Shown: positions 1 through 7,465, numbered from the stretch's first letter. The stretch is DNA of 47,815 bases from an uncultured Erysipelotrichaceae bacterium (GCA_902766005.1 CACXCB010000026.1:1-47815); one strand, 5' to 3'. Notes: generated by a model from the letters alone, not told the origin. Made by a program: numbers and translations.

Positions 1-12
1 ATGAAAACACTT

Positions 13-1323
13 TCAATATTTCTGTGAATTCTTTACAAAACTTGCAAGCTTATAAATATCTTTGCTGGACATGAACAGAAATACTGCCGGAGCTTCTTTG
101 GCGATGACGGCTGCACCGGCCTCATCCTCCGTGATCACAACCGATCCCGGTATCTTCTTCTGGAGGTAAGTTATATCAATATCCGTGCCATCCTGCTTAT
201 CATCAATGCTTGTAAAATCACACAGATATACGGCATCCGCCTTTTCCAGTTCTCTCTTGAAATCGTCCGCAAAATACAACACCCTGGATGCTCTGTGGGG
301 TTTGAAAATGGCAACGAGTTTCTTATCCGGGAAACGCATCCTGGCAGCATCAATTGTCACGCCGACTTCTGTCGGATGATGTGCATAATCATCCACATAG
401 ATGTTATCGCCATCCTTTTCAACGACAAAACGCCTCTTTACTCCTTTGAAGGTACTCAAACCTTTTTCAATCTGTTCGGGTGTCATGCCCTCCAGCAAGC
501 CGATACCGATACAGGCAAGGCTGTTCAAAAGCATATGCCTTCCCACAAACGGCAGTTCAAAATGTCCTGCTTCCTGCTTCTCAAAAATTACATCAAAGGA
601 TATACCCTCGGCATCTTCATGGATATTGATCGCCTGTAAGTCATCGTTATCCTCAACACCATACCAGTAATGCTTTGTGGCAAGCTTCATCTTTCTTGCT
701 TCTGCATCCTCGCCATAAATCATCATAGCCCCGGATACCTGGGTGGCAAACTCCTCATATGCATGGCGATAATCATCATCATCCTTGAAATAATCAACAT
801 GATCGATATCAACATTGGTGACAACTGCATACTTTGGATAATATGCGAGGAAGTGTCTTCTGAATTCATCGGATTCCAGACAGAAATACTTTGTATCTTT
901 CATTAAATGACCGCTTCCGTCACCGATCAGCCATCCTGTATGGCCTTTCTCAGACATCATTGCCGACATTAAGCCGGTCGTTGTTGTCTTGCCATGGCTT
1001 CCGGCTATGCTGATAAGTTCATACTGCTTTAAAAAGGTACCGAGGAATTCATGGTATCTTGCACAGGTACAGGTTGGATTGGACCTGGCTGCAATAACCT
1101 CGGGGAAATCCTCCAAAAAGGCATTACCAATGATAATATGCATGTTGTCATGAATATTATCGGGATTGAACGGATAAATAGGTATATTTCTTGCTACGAG
1201 GCCTTCTTCTGTGAAAAAGTGTTTTTCCAGATCGCTTCCGCTGACTTCATTGCCGAGATCCTTCAGCATACAAGCAAGAGAGGACATTCCTGTCCCCTTT
1301 ATGCCGATAAAATAATATTCCAT
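13..1323 (-). CDS. murC: UDP-N-acetylmuramate--L-alanine ligase
   Basis: MurC adds L-alanine to UDP-MurNAc in the cytoplasm, the first peptide step of peptidoglycan synthesis. The 436-residue protein is full length. It shows the N-terminal Rossmann glycine motif GIKGTGMSS (residues 7-15), the ATP-binding P-loop GSHGKTTTT (108-116), the Mur-ligase middle-domain stretch NVDIDHVDYF, and the C-terminal DDYAHHPTE motif. The stop TGA lies only 12 bases from the window edge. Its ATG overlaps the upstream gene's stop by one base (TAATG), so the two are probably translationally coupled. It stands apart from murE and from ftsAZ, so the classical division and wall cluster is scattered in this genome. 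Confidence 0.97.
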   Translation of the reverse strand: MEYYFIGIKGTGMSSLACMLKDLGNEVSGSDLEKHFFTEEGLVARNIPIYPFNPDNIHDNMHIIIGNAFLEDFPEVIAARSNPTCTCARYHEFLGTFLKQYELISIAGSHGKTTTTGLMSAMMSEKGHTGWLIGDGSGHLMKDTKYFCLESDEFRRHFLAYYPKYAVVTNVDIDHVDYFKDDDDYRHAYEEFATQVSGAMMIYGEDAEARKMKLATKHYWYGVEDNDDLQAINIHEDAEGISFDVIFEKQEAGHFELPFVGRHMLLNSLACIGIGLLEGMTPEQIEKGLSTFKGVKRRFVVEKDGDNIYVDDYAHHPTEVGVTIDAARMRFPDKKLVAIFKPHRASRVLYFADDFKRELEKADAVYLCDFTSIDDKQDGTDIDITYLQKKIPGSVVITEDEAGAAVIAKEAPAVFLFMSSKDIYKLASFVKNSQKY

Positions 1324-2144
1324 TATTCCTCATCCTCGAACAGATTTGGCAGCAGAATGTCTTTGTCATCCTCATCTTCGTCAAATGTCAAGTCCGGGAA
1401 AAGAGGCTCTAATTCTTCAGGAGCTTCTTTCTGCTCTTCCGCATATTCCTCATCTCTGACTTTCAGGATATCATCCAGTGAGAATTCCGGAATTTCATCT
1501 TCTGCAGGTCCTGTTTCTGCATTGCTATAATCAATATCGGAAAGTTCACTCTTCTCTACTGTCTTATGCAGTGAAAGCGGACTTTCTTCTGCATCGGTAC
1601 CATACATCGGAGAAATAATCGGAGAAATATTCTTATCCAGCTTTGCCTTTTCCTTTTCCGTTATTTTGGAGGTTGTCGTCTTCAAAGCATTCATATCCTT
1701 TTCGTCTACGCCGAAAATCGGACTGATGACTGGCTGAAACTGATAGATCGGACGCTCCGTTTTCTCTTCCTTTTTCTTTGCAGGCTTGGCTACTGCAGGT
1801 TTTTTAGCTACAGGTTTAGGATCAGCCGTAATACCGCCGATTACAGATGCCGGTTTTGGCTCAGCCGGACGTGAAGACGGTTGTGAGAATACAGACTCAT
1901 TTTTCGGAGCCTGCGGGCGTGTCTGTTCAATCGGTACGGACTGTGTGACATCAATTCTCTGCATAACCGTTTCTTTCGGCTGTTCAGGAACAACAGGTTC
2001 CGGCTCTCTTTCGATTGTAACCGGTCTCTGTGGTGTTACAGGTGCAACATTTTGTGAAACGACAGGACTCTCCATCGTGTCATCATCTTCTAAGATATCA
2101 TCATCTTCATCTTCAAACAGTATGTTCTGTAATTTTTTCAGCAT
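1323..2144 (-). CDS. Disordered acidic/proline-rich protein with paired ISP motifs, unknown function
   Basis: I do not recognise a family. The 273-residue protein has no signal peptide or membrane helix. It begins with a short amphipathic stretch followed by acidic runs. A Pro/Gln-rich low-complexity region comes next, then a Lys/Ala-rich linker near 110-130, and an acidic C-terminus. Two near-copies of a short motif occur, PVISPIFGVD (138-147) and PIISPMYGTD (175-184), 37 residues apart, which look like binding motifs on an otherwise disordered chain. An AAAGGG site precedes the ATG. It is coupled to murC by a one-base overlap, so a scaffolding role in wall synthesis or division is a reasonable guess but unproven. 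Confidence 0.85.
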   Translation of the reverse strand: MLKKLQNILFEDEDDDILEDDDTMESPVVSQNVAPVTPQRPVTIEREPEPVVPEQPKETVMQRIDVTQSVPIEQTRPQAPKNESVFSQPSSRPAEPKPASVIGGITADPKPVAKKPAVAKPAKKKEEKTERPIYQFQPVISPIFGVDEKDMNALKTTTSKITEKEKAKLDKNISPIISPMYGTDAEESPLSLHKTVEKSELSDIDYSNAETGPAEDEIPEFSLDDILKVRDEEYAEEQKEAPEELEPLFPDLTFDEDEDDKDILLPNLFEDEE

Positions 2145-2169
2145 AGCATTTCCCTTTCTTAGAATACAG

Positions 2170-2186
2170 ATATCATTTTATGATAT
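2170..2186. repeat. Short AT-rich inverted repeat in leader of the acidic protein gene
   Basis: ATATCAT and ATGATAT flank a 3-base loop. The repeat lies between the putative promoter at 2209-2217 and the start at 2144, in the untranslated leader. It could be a weak RNA hairpin or an operator. All-AT pairing makes chance occurrence plausible. Confidence 0.3.
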
Positions 2187-2208
2187 TTTTCCATCGTTGT
2201 TAAGATAC

Positions 2209-2217
2209 ATTCTAACA
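2209..2217 (-). promoter_or_regulatory. Extended -10 promoter for acidic protein gene and murC
   Basis: On the minus strand the sequence reads TG-T-TAGAAT, an extended -10 element, immediately after the lipoprotein gene's stop. No good -35 is visible. It would give a leader of about 60 bases. Confidence 0.45.
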
Positions 2218-2220
2218 TAT

Positions 2221-3012
2221 TCATTCGTTATCGTCAGTCGAAATTTCCTCATCATCGTCAAGAATTTCCTCATCGCCTTCAATTTGTGCGTGATATTCTT
2301 CTCCTTCATTGACGTACTCTTCAAATCCGCTTGCGCCGGCTCCTGCCGAATTGCCGGACACGAACAAATCCTCAATTTTACCACTTTCCGGAGAAATGTC
2401 TTCAAATAGCTTGACCGTCTTGCCTTCATATGAAATTGCTTCCTGTGTACTGTAGTTGGCGAGGATTGTATCCTGATTGACATGTATGGATTTGGCGATC
2501 ACCAGCATTTTTGCACAGACATTGGGGATTGTGTAAATGTCCGACATAGAATAGAAATCAACGCTTTTTGTATGAAAGATTATAAAATACTCTTCATCAA
2601 GCCTGCAAACCTTGACAGTATATGCCAGTTCATGATTTTCATAATCCTTGTAAGTGCCTTCCATGGATGCGACTGCTGCTTCTTCCAGGACGTTTTTCGT
2701 CAAATCAGCTTCAATACCCTGATAATACTTTTCGTTGATGATGTTTGAAACATTCAGGCTCATGACAAACCGGGTATTATCATATAAAAACACATTGCTG
2801 AGCTCATCGGAGGATAATCGGCCTATGGAAGGTTCAGCATAGTAAGCATAGTACGGTTTACGGAATGTTGGTGAAGAGGCAGGAACAGACTCGGCAAATG
2901 CGATCTTCTCATTCAGCCTTGTCTGCAGATCCTGCGTAATTCTTGTGCATCCGCTTAATCCGCTGACCAGCAATACAAAAACCAGTGCTTTCAATATCTT
3001 TTTCATCTTCAT
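2221..3012 (-). CDS. Predicted lipoprotein of unknown function
   Basis: This 263-residue protein has a lipoprotein signal: a basic start (MKMKK), a hydrophobic core (residues 7-19) and the lipobox LSGC with Cys22, so it should be membrane-anchored on the outer face. The mature part has no motif I recognise. The last 35 or so residues are very acidic. An in-frame ATG two codons later (3006) is an alternative start. There is no good Shine-Dalgarno site; an extended -10 element lies only 6 bases before the ATG, so the mRNA may be leaderless. It lies between trmB and the murC pair. Confidence 0.85.
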   Translation of the reverse strand: MKMKKILKALVFVLLVSGLSGCTRITQDLQTRLNEKIAFAESVPASSPTFRKPYYAYYAEPSIGRLSSDELSNVFLYDNTRFVMSLNVSNIINEKYYQGIEADLTKNVLEEAAVASMEGTYKDYENHELAYTVKVCRLDEEYFIIFHTKSVDFYSMSDIYTIPNVCAKMLVIAKSIHVNQDTILANYSTQEAISYEGKTVKLFEDISPESGKIEDLFVSGNSAGAGASGFEEYVNEGEEYHAQIEGDEEILDDDEEISTDDNE

Positions 3013-3018
3013 AAAGAT

Positions 3019-3027
3019 ATTCTACCA
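3019..3027 (-). promoter_or_regulatory. Extended -10 promoter of the lipoprotein gene, probably leaderless
   Basis: The minus strand reads ATGG-TAGAAT followed by 6 bases and then the ATG at 3012. A start site 6-7 bases after the -10 box would fall on the ATG itself. The element begins just after the trmB stop codon. The -35 region is poor (TTGTGC at a 19-base spacing). Confidence 0.5.
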
Positions 3028-3035
3028 TAGAATTA

Positions 3036-3683
3036 TCATTTCTGCACAACTGCACAAAGCTGATAAATCGGTTGTCCCAGATCCATAAACCTCTGTTCGT
3101 ACTCGGTAATCGCATCCTCTTCATGCGGATTGCGGCGGTAATCAACGGAAAACTCGGTAAACATGAATCCATTCTGCAGGAAATAAAGAACAGAATCTTC
3201 AAACAGGCTTTTGTTGTCGGTCTTCATCCGGATCATGCCCTTTTCACTCAGAATCTTTTTGTACATGGCGAGAAACCTTTCACTGCTCAGCCTTCTTTTG
3301 TGCGTGTATTTTTTCGGCCAGGGATCGGAGAAGTTCAAATGAATCACATCGATCTCCCCTTCCGCGAACCATTCTTCCAGATTTTCTGCATCATTGACGA
3401 TCAGCCTCTCATTGTGAAGATCATTTGTTTCGTCTTCAACTGCTTTTCTTGCAGCCGTAGCTGCAGCAGATCTGTCCTTTTCTATGCCGATCCATCCTGC
3501 TTCGGGATACATCTTAGCCATATGATTCAGATAATCCCCTTTGCCGGTACCGATTTCCAGATGCAGTTCATCCGTATGAAAGATCTCTTTCCATTTCCCT
3601 TTGTTTTCGGCTGGGTTTTCCATGGCATAGTCCCCATGTTCTGCAAGCCAGGGATCTGCCCATTTCTTTTTTCTCATTCTCAT
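3036..3683 (-). CDS. trmB: tRNA (guanine-N7-)-methyltransferase
   Basis: TrmB makes m7G46 in the tRNA variable loop using S-adenosylmethionine. The 215-residue protein has the usual length, the SAM-binding motif LEIGTGKGDY (about 42-51) and the family signature DPWPKKYTHKRR. The start ATG at 3683 has a GAGGTG site 7 bases upstream. That site directly follows the U-tract of the pnp terminator, so trmB is expressed either by read-through from pnp or from a promoter I could not identify. Confidence 0.95.
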   Translation of the reverse strand: MRMRKKKWADPWLAEHGDYAMENPAENKGKWKEIFHTDELHLEIGTGKGDYLNHMAKMYPEAGWIGIEKDRSAAATAARKAVEDETNDLHNERLIVNDAENLEEWFAEGEIDVIHLNFSDPWPKKYTHKRRLSSERFLAMYKKILSEKGMIRMKTDNKSLFEDSVLYFLQNGFMFTEFSVDYRRNPHEEDAITEYEQRFMDLGQPIYQLCAVVQK

Positions 3684-3694
3684 CGCATCACCTC

Positions 3695-3720
3695 AAAAAA
3701 AGAAGGCATTCAGCCTTCTT
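3695..3720 (-). terminator. Rho-independent terminator of pnp
   Basis: On the minus strand a 6-bp stem (GAAGGC/GCCTTC) with a 5-base loop is followed by seven T residues, starting a few bases after the pnp stop. The T-tract runs almost directly into the trmB ribosome binding site. Confidence 0.85.
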
Positions 3721-3722
3721 TA

Positions 3723-5933
3723 TCAGTTATCCTTCTTTTTGAACACTCTGCGTTCAACATTACCGTTGTCTGACTTTTTGCTGAAAGTACGTTCTTTGCG
3801 TGGTGCCTTCTTCTCTTCGACATAGCCTTCCGGCTTTTCCAGGCACTCTTTCGCAGATACTTTGACTTTTCCTGCATCATCGATGCTGATGACCTTAACC
3901 TTGATTGTATCACCTACATGCAATGCATCGGCAATATTCGGTACTCTTTCCCATGCAACCTGGCTGACATGCAGCAGGGCATCTGTTCCTTCAAACAGGT
4001 TGACAAACGCAAATGATTCCCTGACTTCAGTAACCTTTGCATCATAAATCTCACCGACTTTTGCTTCACGGATGAGGTTCTGGATCATGGCCATAGCCTT
4101 ATCAATTGCTTCCCTGTCTGTATGGTAGATGATGCATCTTCCGTCATCATCGATATCAATCTTGACATCATTGCATTCTTCAATGATCTTATCGATCTGC
4201 TCTCCGCCTTTGCCGATAACCACACGGATCTTGTCCACAGGAATTGTCAGCTTGCCCATCTTCGGCGCATACTTGGATACTTCAGGACGTGGTTCGGAAA
4301 TTGCTGTTTCCATGTTGTCGAGAATCTGCATTCTTCCTTTATGAGCCTGTGCAAGAGCTTCCTTGAGAATTTCTTCGGAAATGCCTGTAACCTTGATATC
4401 CATCTGCAAAGCCGTAATACCGTTTCTTGTACCTGCAACCTTGAAGTCCATATCGCCGTAATGGTCTTCCATACCCTGAATATCCGTCAGAATGGAATAT
4501 GTATCACCGACAGTGATAAGACCCATGGCAACACCTGCAACCATCGCCTTGATCGGAACACCTGCTGCCATCAGGGACATTGTGCCTGCACAAATGCTTG
4601 CCTGCGAACTGGAACCGTTGGACTCAAGTACTTCCGCACTTGTACGGATGGCATAAGGGAATTCATCCTCACTCGGCAATACCTGTAATAATGCCCTTTC
4701 ACCAAGAGCACCGTGGCCGATTTCTCTTCTGCCAGGACTGCCCATTCTGCCGACTTCACCTACGGAAAACGGCGGGAAGTTGTACTGGTGCATAAAGCGT
4801 TTTTCTGTAGCAGGTGTCAGATCATCGATCACCTGTGCCTCGCTGAGAGCTCCCAGTGTTGTCACGGACATAACCTGTGTTTCACCTCTGGTAAACATGG
4901 CAGAACCATGTGCTCTTGGAAGCAGGTCAACCTGGCTGTCCAGCGGACGGAGTTCATCAAGAGCTCTTCCGTCCGGTCTGATCTTTTCTTCAGAGATCAG
5001 TCTTCTGACTTCTGCAGCCTCAACCTCAACACCGTATTCATGTGCCTGTTTGACTGCCTTGGCTTTTTCTTCCTCTGTCTCCCAATCCATCTTGGAAGCT
5101 TCTTCTTCCATTTCAGCGATCAGTTCATCGATCTTTGCATATCTTTCCAATTTTCCCTTGATGGAAACTGCTTCACGGATACGGTCTGCACCCTTTTCAT
5201 CAACCATCTGCTTGATGACAGGATTGATCTCATACAGAGTAACTTCCATCTTTTCCTTTGCACATTCAGCAATAACTTCTTCCTGAATTGCACAAAGTTC
5301 CTTAATTGCTTCATGACCGATCATGAGTGCTTTCAGCATGTCTTCTTCGGAAACTTCCTTAGCACCTGCCTCAACCATGTTGATAGCAGCTTTTGTACCT
5401 GCGACGGTGACATTCAGGTCAGCTTTTTCACTCTGCTCAACAGATGGGTTGATGACATATTCGCCATCTACTCTGGCAACCTGTACACCTGCGACCGGTC
5501 CGTTAAACGGAATGTCGGAAACGCAAAGTGCCAGGGAGGAGCCGAATAAGGAAGCCATTTCACTGCTCAGATCCGGATCTACGGAGAACACCGTATTTAC
5601 GATCTGTACTTCATTTCTGAATCCTTCTGCAAATAAAGGACGGATCGGACGATCAATCAAACGTGCTGTCAATGTTGCATGCTCGCTCGGTCTTCCCTCT
5701 CTGCGTAAGAAGCCTCCCGGGATCTTGCCAGCTGCATACATTTTTTCCTGATATAACACAGTCAAAGGAAAGAAATCTGTATCCTTCGCCTGATTTGAAG
5801 CAGTCGCTGTAGATAATACTACCGTGTCTTCATAACGGATCAATACGGATCCGCCTGCCTGTTTGGCAATTTCGCCATTTTCCACAGTCAGCGTATGACC
5901 ATGGAATTCCCAACTTTTCTTAAACTTTTCCAT
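3723..5933 (-). CDS. pnp: Polyribonucleotide nucleotidyltransferase (PNPase)
   Basis: PNPase is a phosphorolytic 3'-to-5' exoribonuclease acting in mRNA decay and RNA quality control. The 736-residue protein has the standard arrangement: two RNase PH domains separated by a helical linker, a KH domain (VVIGKGGEQIDKI with the GKGG loop) and an S1 domain (GEIYDAKVTEV onward), then a short Lys/Arg-rich tail. The second RNase PH domain carries the conserved GSPGRREIGHGALGERAL stretch. Its own promoter and terminator flank it, so it is mainly monocistronic. In many Firmicutes pnp directly follows rpsO; here a GIY-YIG/superoxide reductase locus separates the two. Confidence 0.98.
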   Translation of the reverse strand: MEKFKKSWEFHGHTLTVENGEIAKQAGGSVLIRYEDTVVLSTATASNQAKDTDFFPLTVLYQEKMYAAGKIPGGFLRREGRPSEHATLTARLIDRPIRPLFAEGFRNEVQIVNTVFSVDPDLSSEMASLFGSSLALCVSDIPFNGPVAGVQVARVDGEYVINPSVEQSEKADLNVTVAGTKAAINMVEAGAKEVSEEDMLKALMIGHEAIKELCAIQEEVIAECAKEKMEVTLYEINPVIKQMVDEKGADRIREAVSIKGKLERYAKIDELIAEMEEEASKMDWETEEEKAKAVKQAHEYGVEVEAAEVRRLISEEKIRPDGRALDELRPLDSQVDLLPRAHGSAMFTRGETQVMSVTTLGALSEAQVIDDLTPATEKRFMHQYNFPPFSVGEVGRMGSPGRREIGHGALGERALLQVLPSEDEFPYAIRTSAEVLESNGSSSQASICAGTMSLMAAGVPIKAMVAGVAMGLITVGDTYSILTDIQGMEDHYGDMDFKVAGTRNGITALQMDIKVTGISEEILKEALAQAHKGRMQILDNMETAISEPRPEVSKYAPKMGKLTIPVDKIRVVIGKGGEQIDKIIEECNDVKIDIDDDGRCIIYHTDREAIDKAMAMIQNLIREAKVGEIYDAKVTEVRESFAFVNLFEGTDALLHVSQVAWERVPNIADALHVGDTIKVKVISIDDAGKVKVSAKECLEKPEGYVEEKKAPRKERTFSKKSDNGNVERRVFKKKDN

Positions 5934-5984
5934 CTTTTCTACTTTTACCTCATCTACTTTTTACATTTATATCACAACTGTAAT

Positions 5985-6012
5985 ATTCTACCACATGAAA
6001 TTATAGTTGCAA
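5985..6012 (-). promoter_or_regulatory. Promoter of pnp
   Basis: The minus strand has TTGCAA at -35 (6012-6007), a 16-base spacer, and TGG-TAGAAT as an extended -10 (5993-5985). The leader to the pnp ATG is about 45 bases. Confidence 0.6.
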
Positions 6013-6039
6013 GCAAAAGAAAAATGGCTTTACGCCATT
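6013..6039 (-). terminator. Terminator after superoxide reductase
   Basis: A 6-bp stem AATGGC/GCCATT with loop 6029-6033, followed on the minus strand by a T-rich run, begins 2 bases after the TGA of the superoxide reductase gene. Confidence 0.8.
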
Positions 6040-6041
6040 CT

Positions 6042-6410
6042 TCAAAGTTCTGTTTTCCAAAGACCGTGCAGATTACAGAATTCGTAAGCTGCTTTTACAG
6101 GTTCTTCACTCAGGAATTCAGCATGTGGTTTTTCACCCGGCTGCAGATATTTGAGCTGGAATCCACTTTCTGTTTCAACAGCTATGAATTCAATGTAGTG
6201 GGCTTCAAGCATCGGATGATCGACATCACCAACATTAACAATAACCTTGTTGCCTTCGACTGTAACAACCGGAACATGCTTTTCAGCTGCACCGTCTGTT
6301 GTGTTGGCTGTCAGTTCTTCCATTGGTTCCCCACAGCAAATTGTAGGACAGCCGTGTTCATGAACCATAACAAACATCTTTTTGCATTTGTTGCAACGTA
6401 AAATTTTCAT
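6042..6410 (-). CDS. Superoxide reductase (desulfoferrodoxin, two-iron type)
   Basis: This enzyme reduces superoxide to hydrogen peroxide in the cytoplasm of anaerobes without releasing oxygen. The 122-residue protein contains both iron sites. The N-terminal desulforedoxin centre has Cys6, Cys9, Cys25 and Cys26. The catalytic square-pyramidal site has His45 (in EKHVPV), His65, His71, Cys112 and His115 (CNLHGLW), with the adjacent Glu44 also present. The ATG has a strong GAGGAGG site 8 bases upstream and its own candidate promoter, so it can be made alone. The same frame continues upstream without a stop into a GIY-YIG domain. A terminator follows. Confidence 0.93.
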   Translation of the reverse strand: MKILRCNKCKKMFVMVHEHGCPTICCGEPMEELTANTTDGAAEKHVPVVTVEGNKVIVNVGDVDHPMLEAHYIEFIAVETESGFQLKYLQPGEKPHAEFLSEEPVKAAYEFCNLHGLWKTEL

Positions 6411-6692
6411 CTGTATTGCCTCCTCGTTGATTCTATTATGATGGATTTGGGAACTTTTTGCAATCAAATCTGCTTTCTCTTTATGGTTTAGTTTTTTGAT
6501 TTCCCTTTCCCTTTTCAGGGCTTCTTTCTTATCTTCATAAACCTCATAATAGGCAATCCTCAAAGGAGGATGGCTTTTTGTGTACTTTGCACCAAGGCCT
6601 TCACAATGCTTTTGAAAACGTGCCTGCAAATCGGTTGTCCAGCCGGTGTAGTAGCTGCCGTCCCTGCATTCGAGAATATATGTGTAATTCAT
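6042..6692 (-). CDS. GIY-YIG domain protein reading in frame into superoxide reductase
   Basis: The first ~85 residues form a UPF0213/YhbQ-like GIY-YIG nuclease domain: TYILECRDGSYYTGWT carries the Y-I-L and Y-T-G-W signature, followed by a conserved Arg and a KREREIKKL helix. Small proteins of this family usually end about here. Instead the frame crosses a 10-15 residue linker without a stop and continues as the complete superoxide reductase, giving 216 residues. The start is the ATG at 6692; a TTG two codons earlier is possible. No Shine-Dalgarno site precedes it, and the rpsO terminator's T-tract ends 4 bases upstream. Whether a fusion protein is made, or the reductase is translated only from its own start, cannot be decided from sequence. 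Confidence 0.7.
   Translation of the reverse strand: MNYTYILECRDGSYYTGWTTDLQARFQKHCEGLGAKYTKSHPPLRIAYYEVYEDKKEALKREREIKKLNHKEKADLIAKSSQIHHNRINEEAIQMKILRCNKCKKMFVMVHEHGCPTICCGEPMEELTANTTDGAAEKHVPVVTVEGNKVIVNVGDVDHPMLEAHYIEFIAVETESGFQLKYLQPGEKPHAEFLSEEPVKAAYEFCNLHGLWKTEL
6435..6463 (-). promoter_or_regulatory. Candidate internal promoter for superoxide reductase
   Basis: Inside the GIY-YIG reading frame the minus strand has TTGCAA (6463-6458), a 17-base spacer and CATAAT (6440-6435), about 25 bases before the reductase ATG and just before its GAGGAGG site. Confidence 0.5.
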
Positions 6693-6696
6693 GACC

Positions 6697-6724
6697 AAAA
6701 AGAAAAGCCGATAACCGGCTCTTT
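6697..6724 (-). terminator. Terminator of rpsO
   Basis: The stem AGCCG/CGGCT (6706-6710 with 6716-6720) and a T-rich run on the minus strand directly follow the rpsO stop. The GIY-YIG ATG at 6692 lies only a few bases past the T-tract. Confidence 0.85.
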
Positions 6725-6725
6725 C

Positions 6726-6992
6726 TTACTTTCTCAAACCTAATGCCTGAACGAGATTGCGGTAACGGTTAATATCTGTTCTCTTCAGATATTCCATCAG
6801 CTTTCTTCTCTGGCCTACCATTTTCAACAGACCTCTGTTGGAATGGAAGTCCTTTTTGTTGACCTTCATGTGCTCAGTGAGACGGTTGATCTTTTCTGTC
6901 AATAATGCAACCTGAACCTCTACAGAACCTGTGTCGTTTGCTTTGCGGCCGAACTTTTCAACAAAAACAGCCTTTTCTTCTTTTGATAACAT
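6726..6992 (-). CDS. rpsO: 30S ribosomal protein S15
   Basis: S15 binds the central domain of 16S rRNA early in 30S assembly. The 88-residue length and sequence are canonical, including [16 protein letters not shown], the [16 protein letters not shown] segment and a C-terminal YR.L...LGLRK. A GGAGG site lies 10 bases before the ATG. The gene has its own promoter, a structured leader of about 75 bases and a strong terminator. This layout is consistent with the autogenous control known for rpsO in other bacteria. Confidence 0.97.
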   Translation of the reverse strand: MLSKEEKAVFVEKFGRKANDTGSVEVQVALLTEKINRLTEHMKVNKKDFHSNRGLLKMVGQRRKLMEYLKRTDINRYRNLVQALGLRK

Positions 6993-7042
6993 TTTTATTT
7001 TCCTCCGTTAATCTTTTATATTCCAAACCGAGAATATCGTTT

Positions 7043-7059
7043 GAGGATACGCATACCCC
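7043..7059 (-). other. Leader hairpin upstream of rpsO, possible S15 binding element
   Basis: On the minus strand GGGTA and TATCC pair around a TGCG loop, with a G-U next to G-C pairs, midway between the rpsO promoter and its start. S15 is known to recognise G-U/G-C motifs in stems and to repress rpsO. That this hairpin does so is inference. Confidence 0.35.
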
Positions 7060-7076
7060 AGTCTGAAAGCCCAAAT

Positions 7077-7105
7077 ATTGTATCATTCGTCAATGAATCA
7101 TGCAA
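7077..7105 (-). promoter_or_regulatory. Promoter of rpsO
   Basis: The minus strand reads TTGCAT (7105-7100), exactly 17 bases, then TACAAT (7082-7077). It lies immediately after the stop codon of the upstream small membrane protein gene. Confidence 0.7.
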
Positions 7106-7108
7106 GCA

Positions 7109-7465
7109 TTATTTCATTGCCTGTAACAGCGGTATGATTTCCGTAATCAGACGGGTTGCACCCAGAAGGATACCGATGATCGCTACATAATAATCTCTGC
7201 CTTTTGTTCCCCTGACTCTGATAAAACCGTAGATTCCCATGCCGAGTGACAGAATGGCAATAATTCCCATATAGTCAAACAGCCATGCAAGGATACCCAG
7301 CGACAAACCATAATAACAGAACAATCTGTTACCAAGCAGCTTGTTGGACTGCCTCTTGCGGTTTATTCTGTCTTCTTCTTCCTGAAGAATACGGTTTCTT
7401 TCATTTTCATGCTCTATCGAGCGCTGAGAACGTGGTTTGGTTTTGCTTTTCTTCATCTTCTGCAT
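7109..7465 (-). CDS. Small membrane protein of unknown function
   Basis: This protein of about 118 residues has a highly charged, Lys/Arg/Glu-rich N-terminal half that may form a helix or coiled coil, then two or three membrane segments beginning near LGLSL/GILAWLFDYMG and ending at the C-terminus. The pattern of glycine-rich hydrophobic helices with a charged turn (RGTKGRDYY) resembles DUF4190-like proteins, but that is only a resemblance. I prefer the ATG at 7465, because the GGAG site is 9 bases from it and only 3 bases from the ATG at 7471. It has its own extended -10 promoter. Confidence 0.8.
   Translation of the reverse strand: MQKMKKSKTKPRSQRSIEHENERNRILQEEEDRINRKRQSNKLLGNRLFCYYGLSLGILAWLFDYMGIIAILSLGMGIYGFIRVRGTKGRDYYVAIIGILLGATRLITEIIPLLQAMK

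Noticed and set aside
4713..5549. Long open frame (278 codons) on the plus strand opposite pnp, and similar ones opposite rpoD, murE, priA and proA
   Set aside because: They are antisense shadows of well-conserved genes, lack ribosome sites, and encode compositions (Cys, Phe and His-rich) that reflect reverse-complement codon use.
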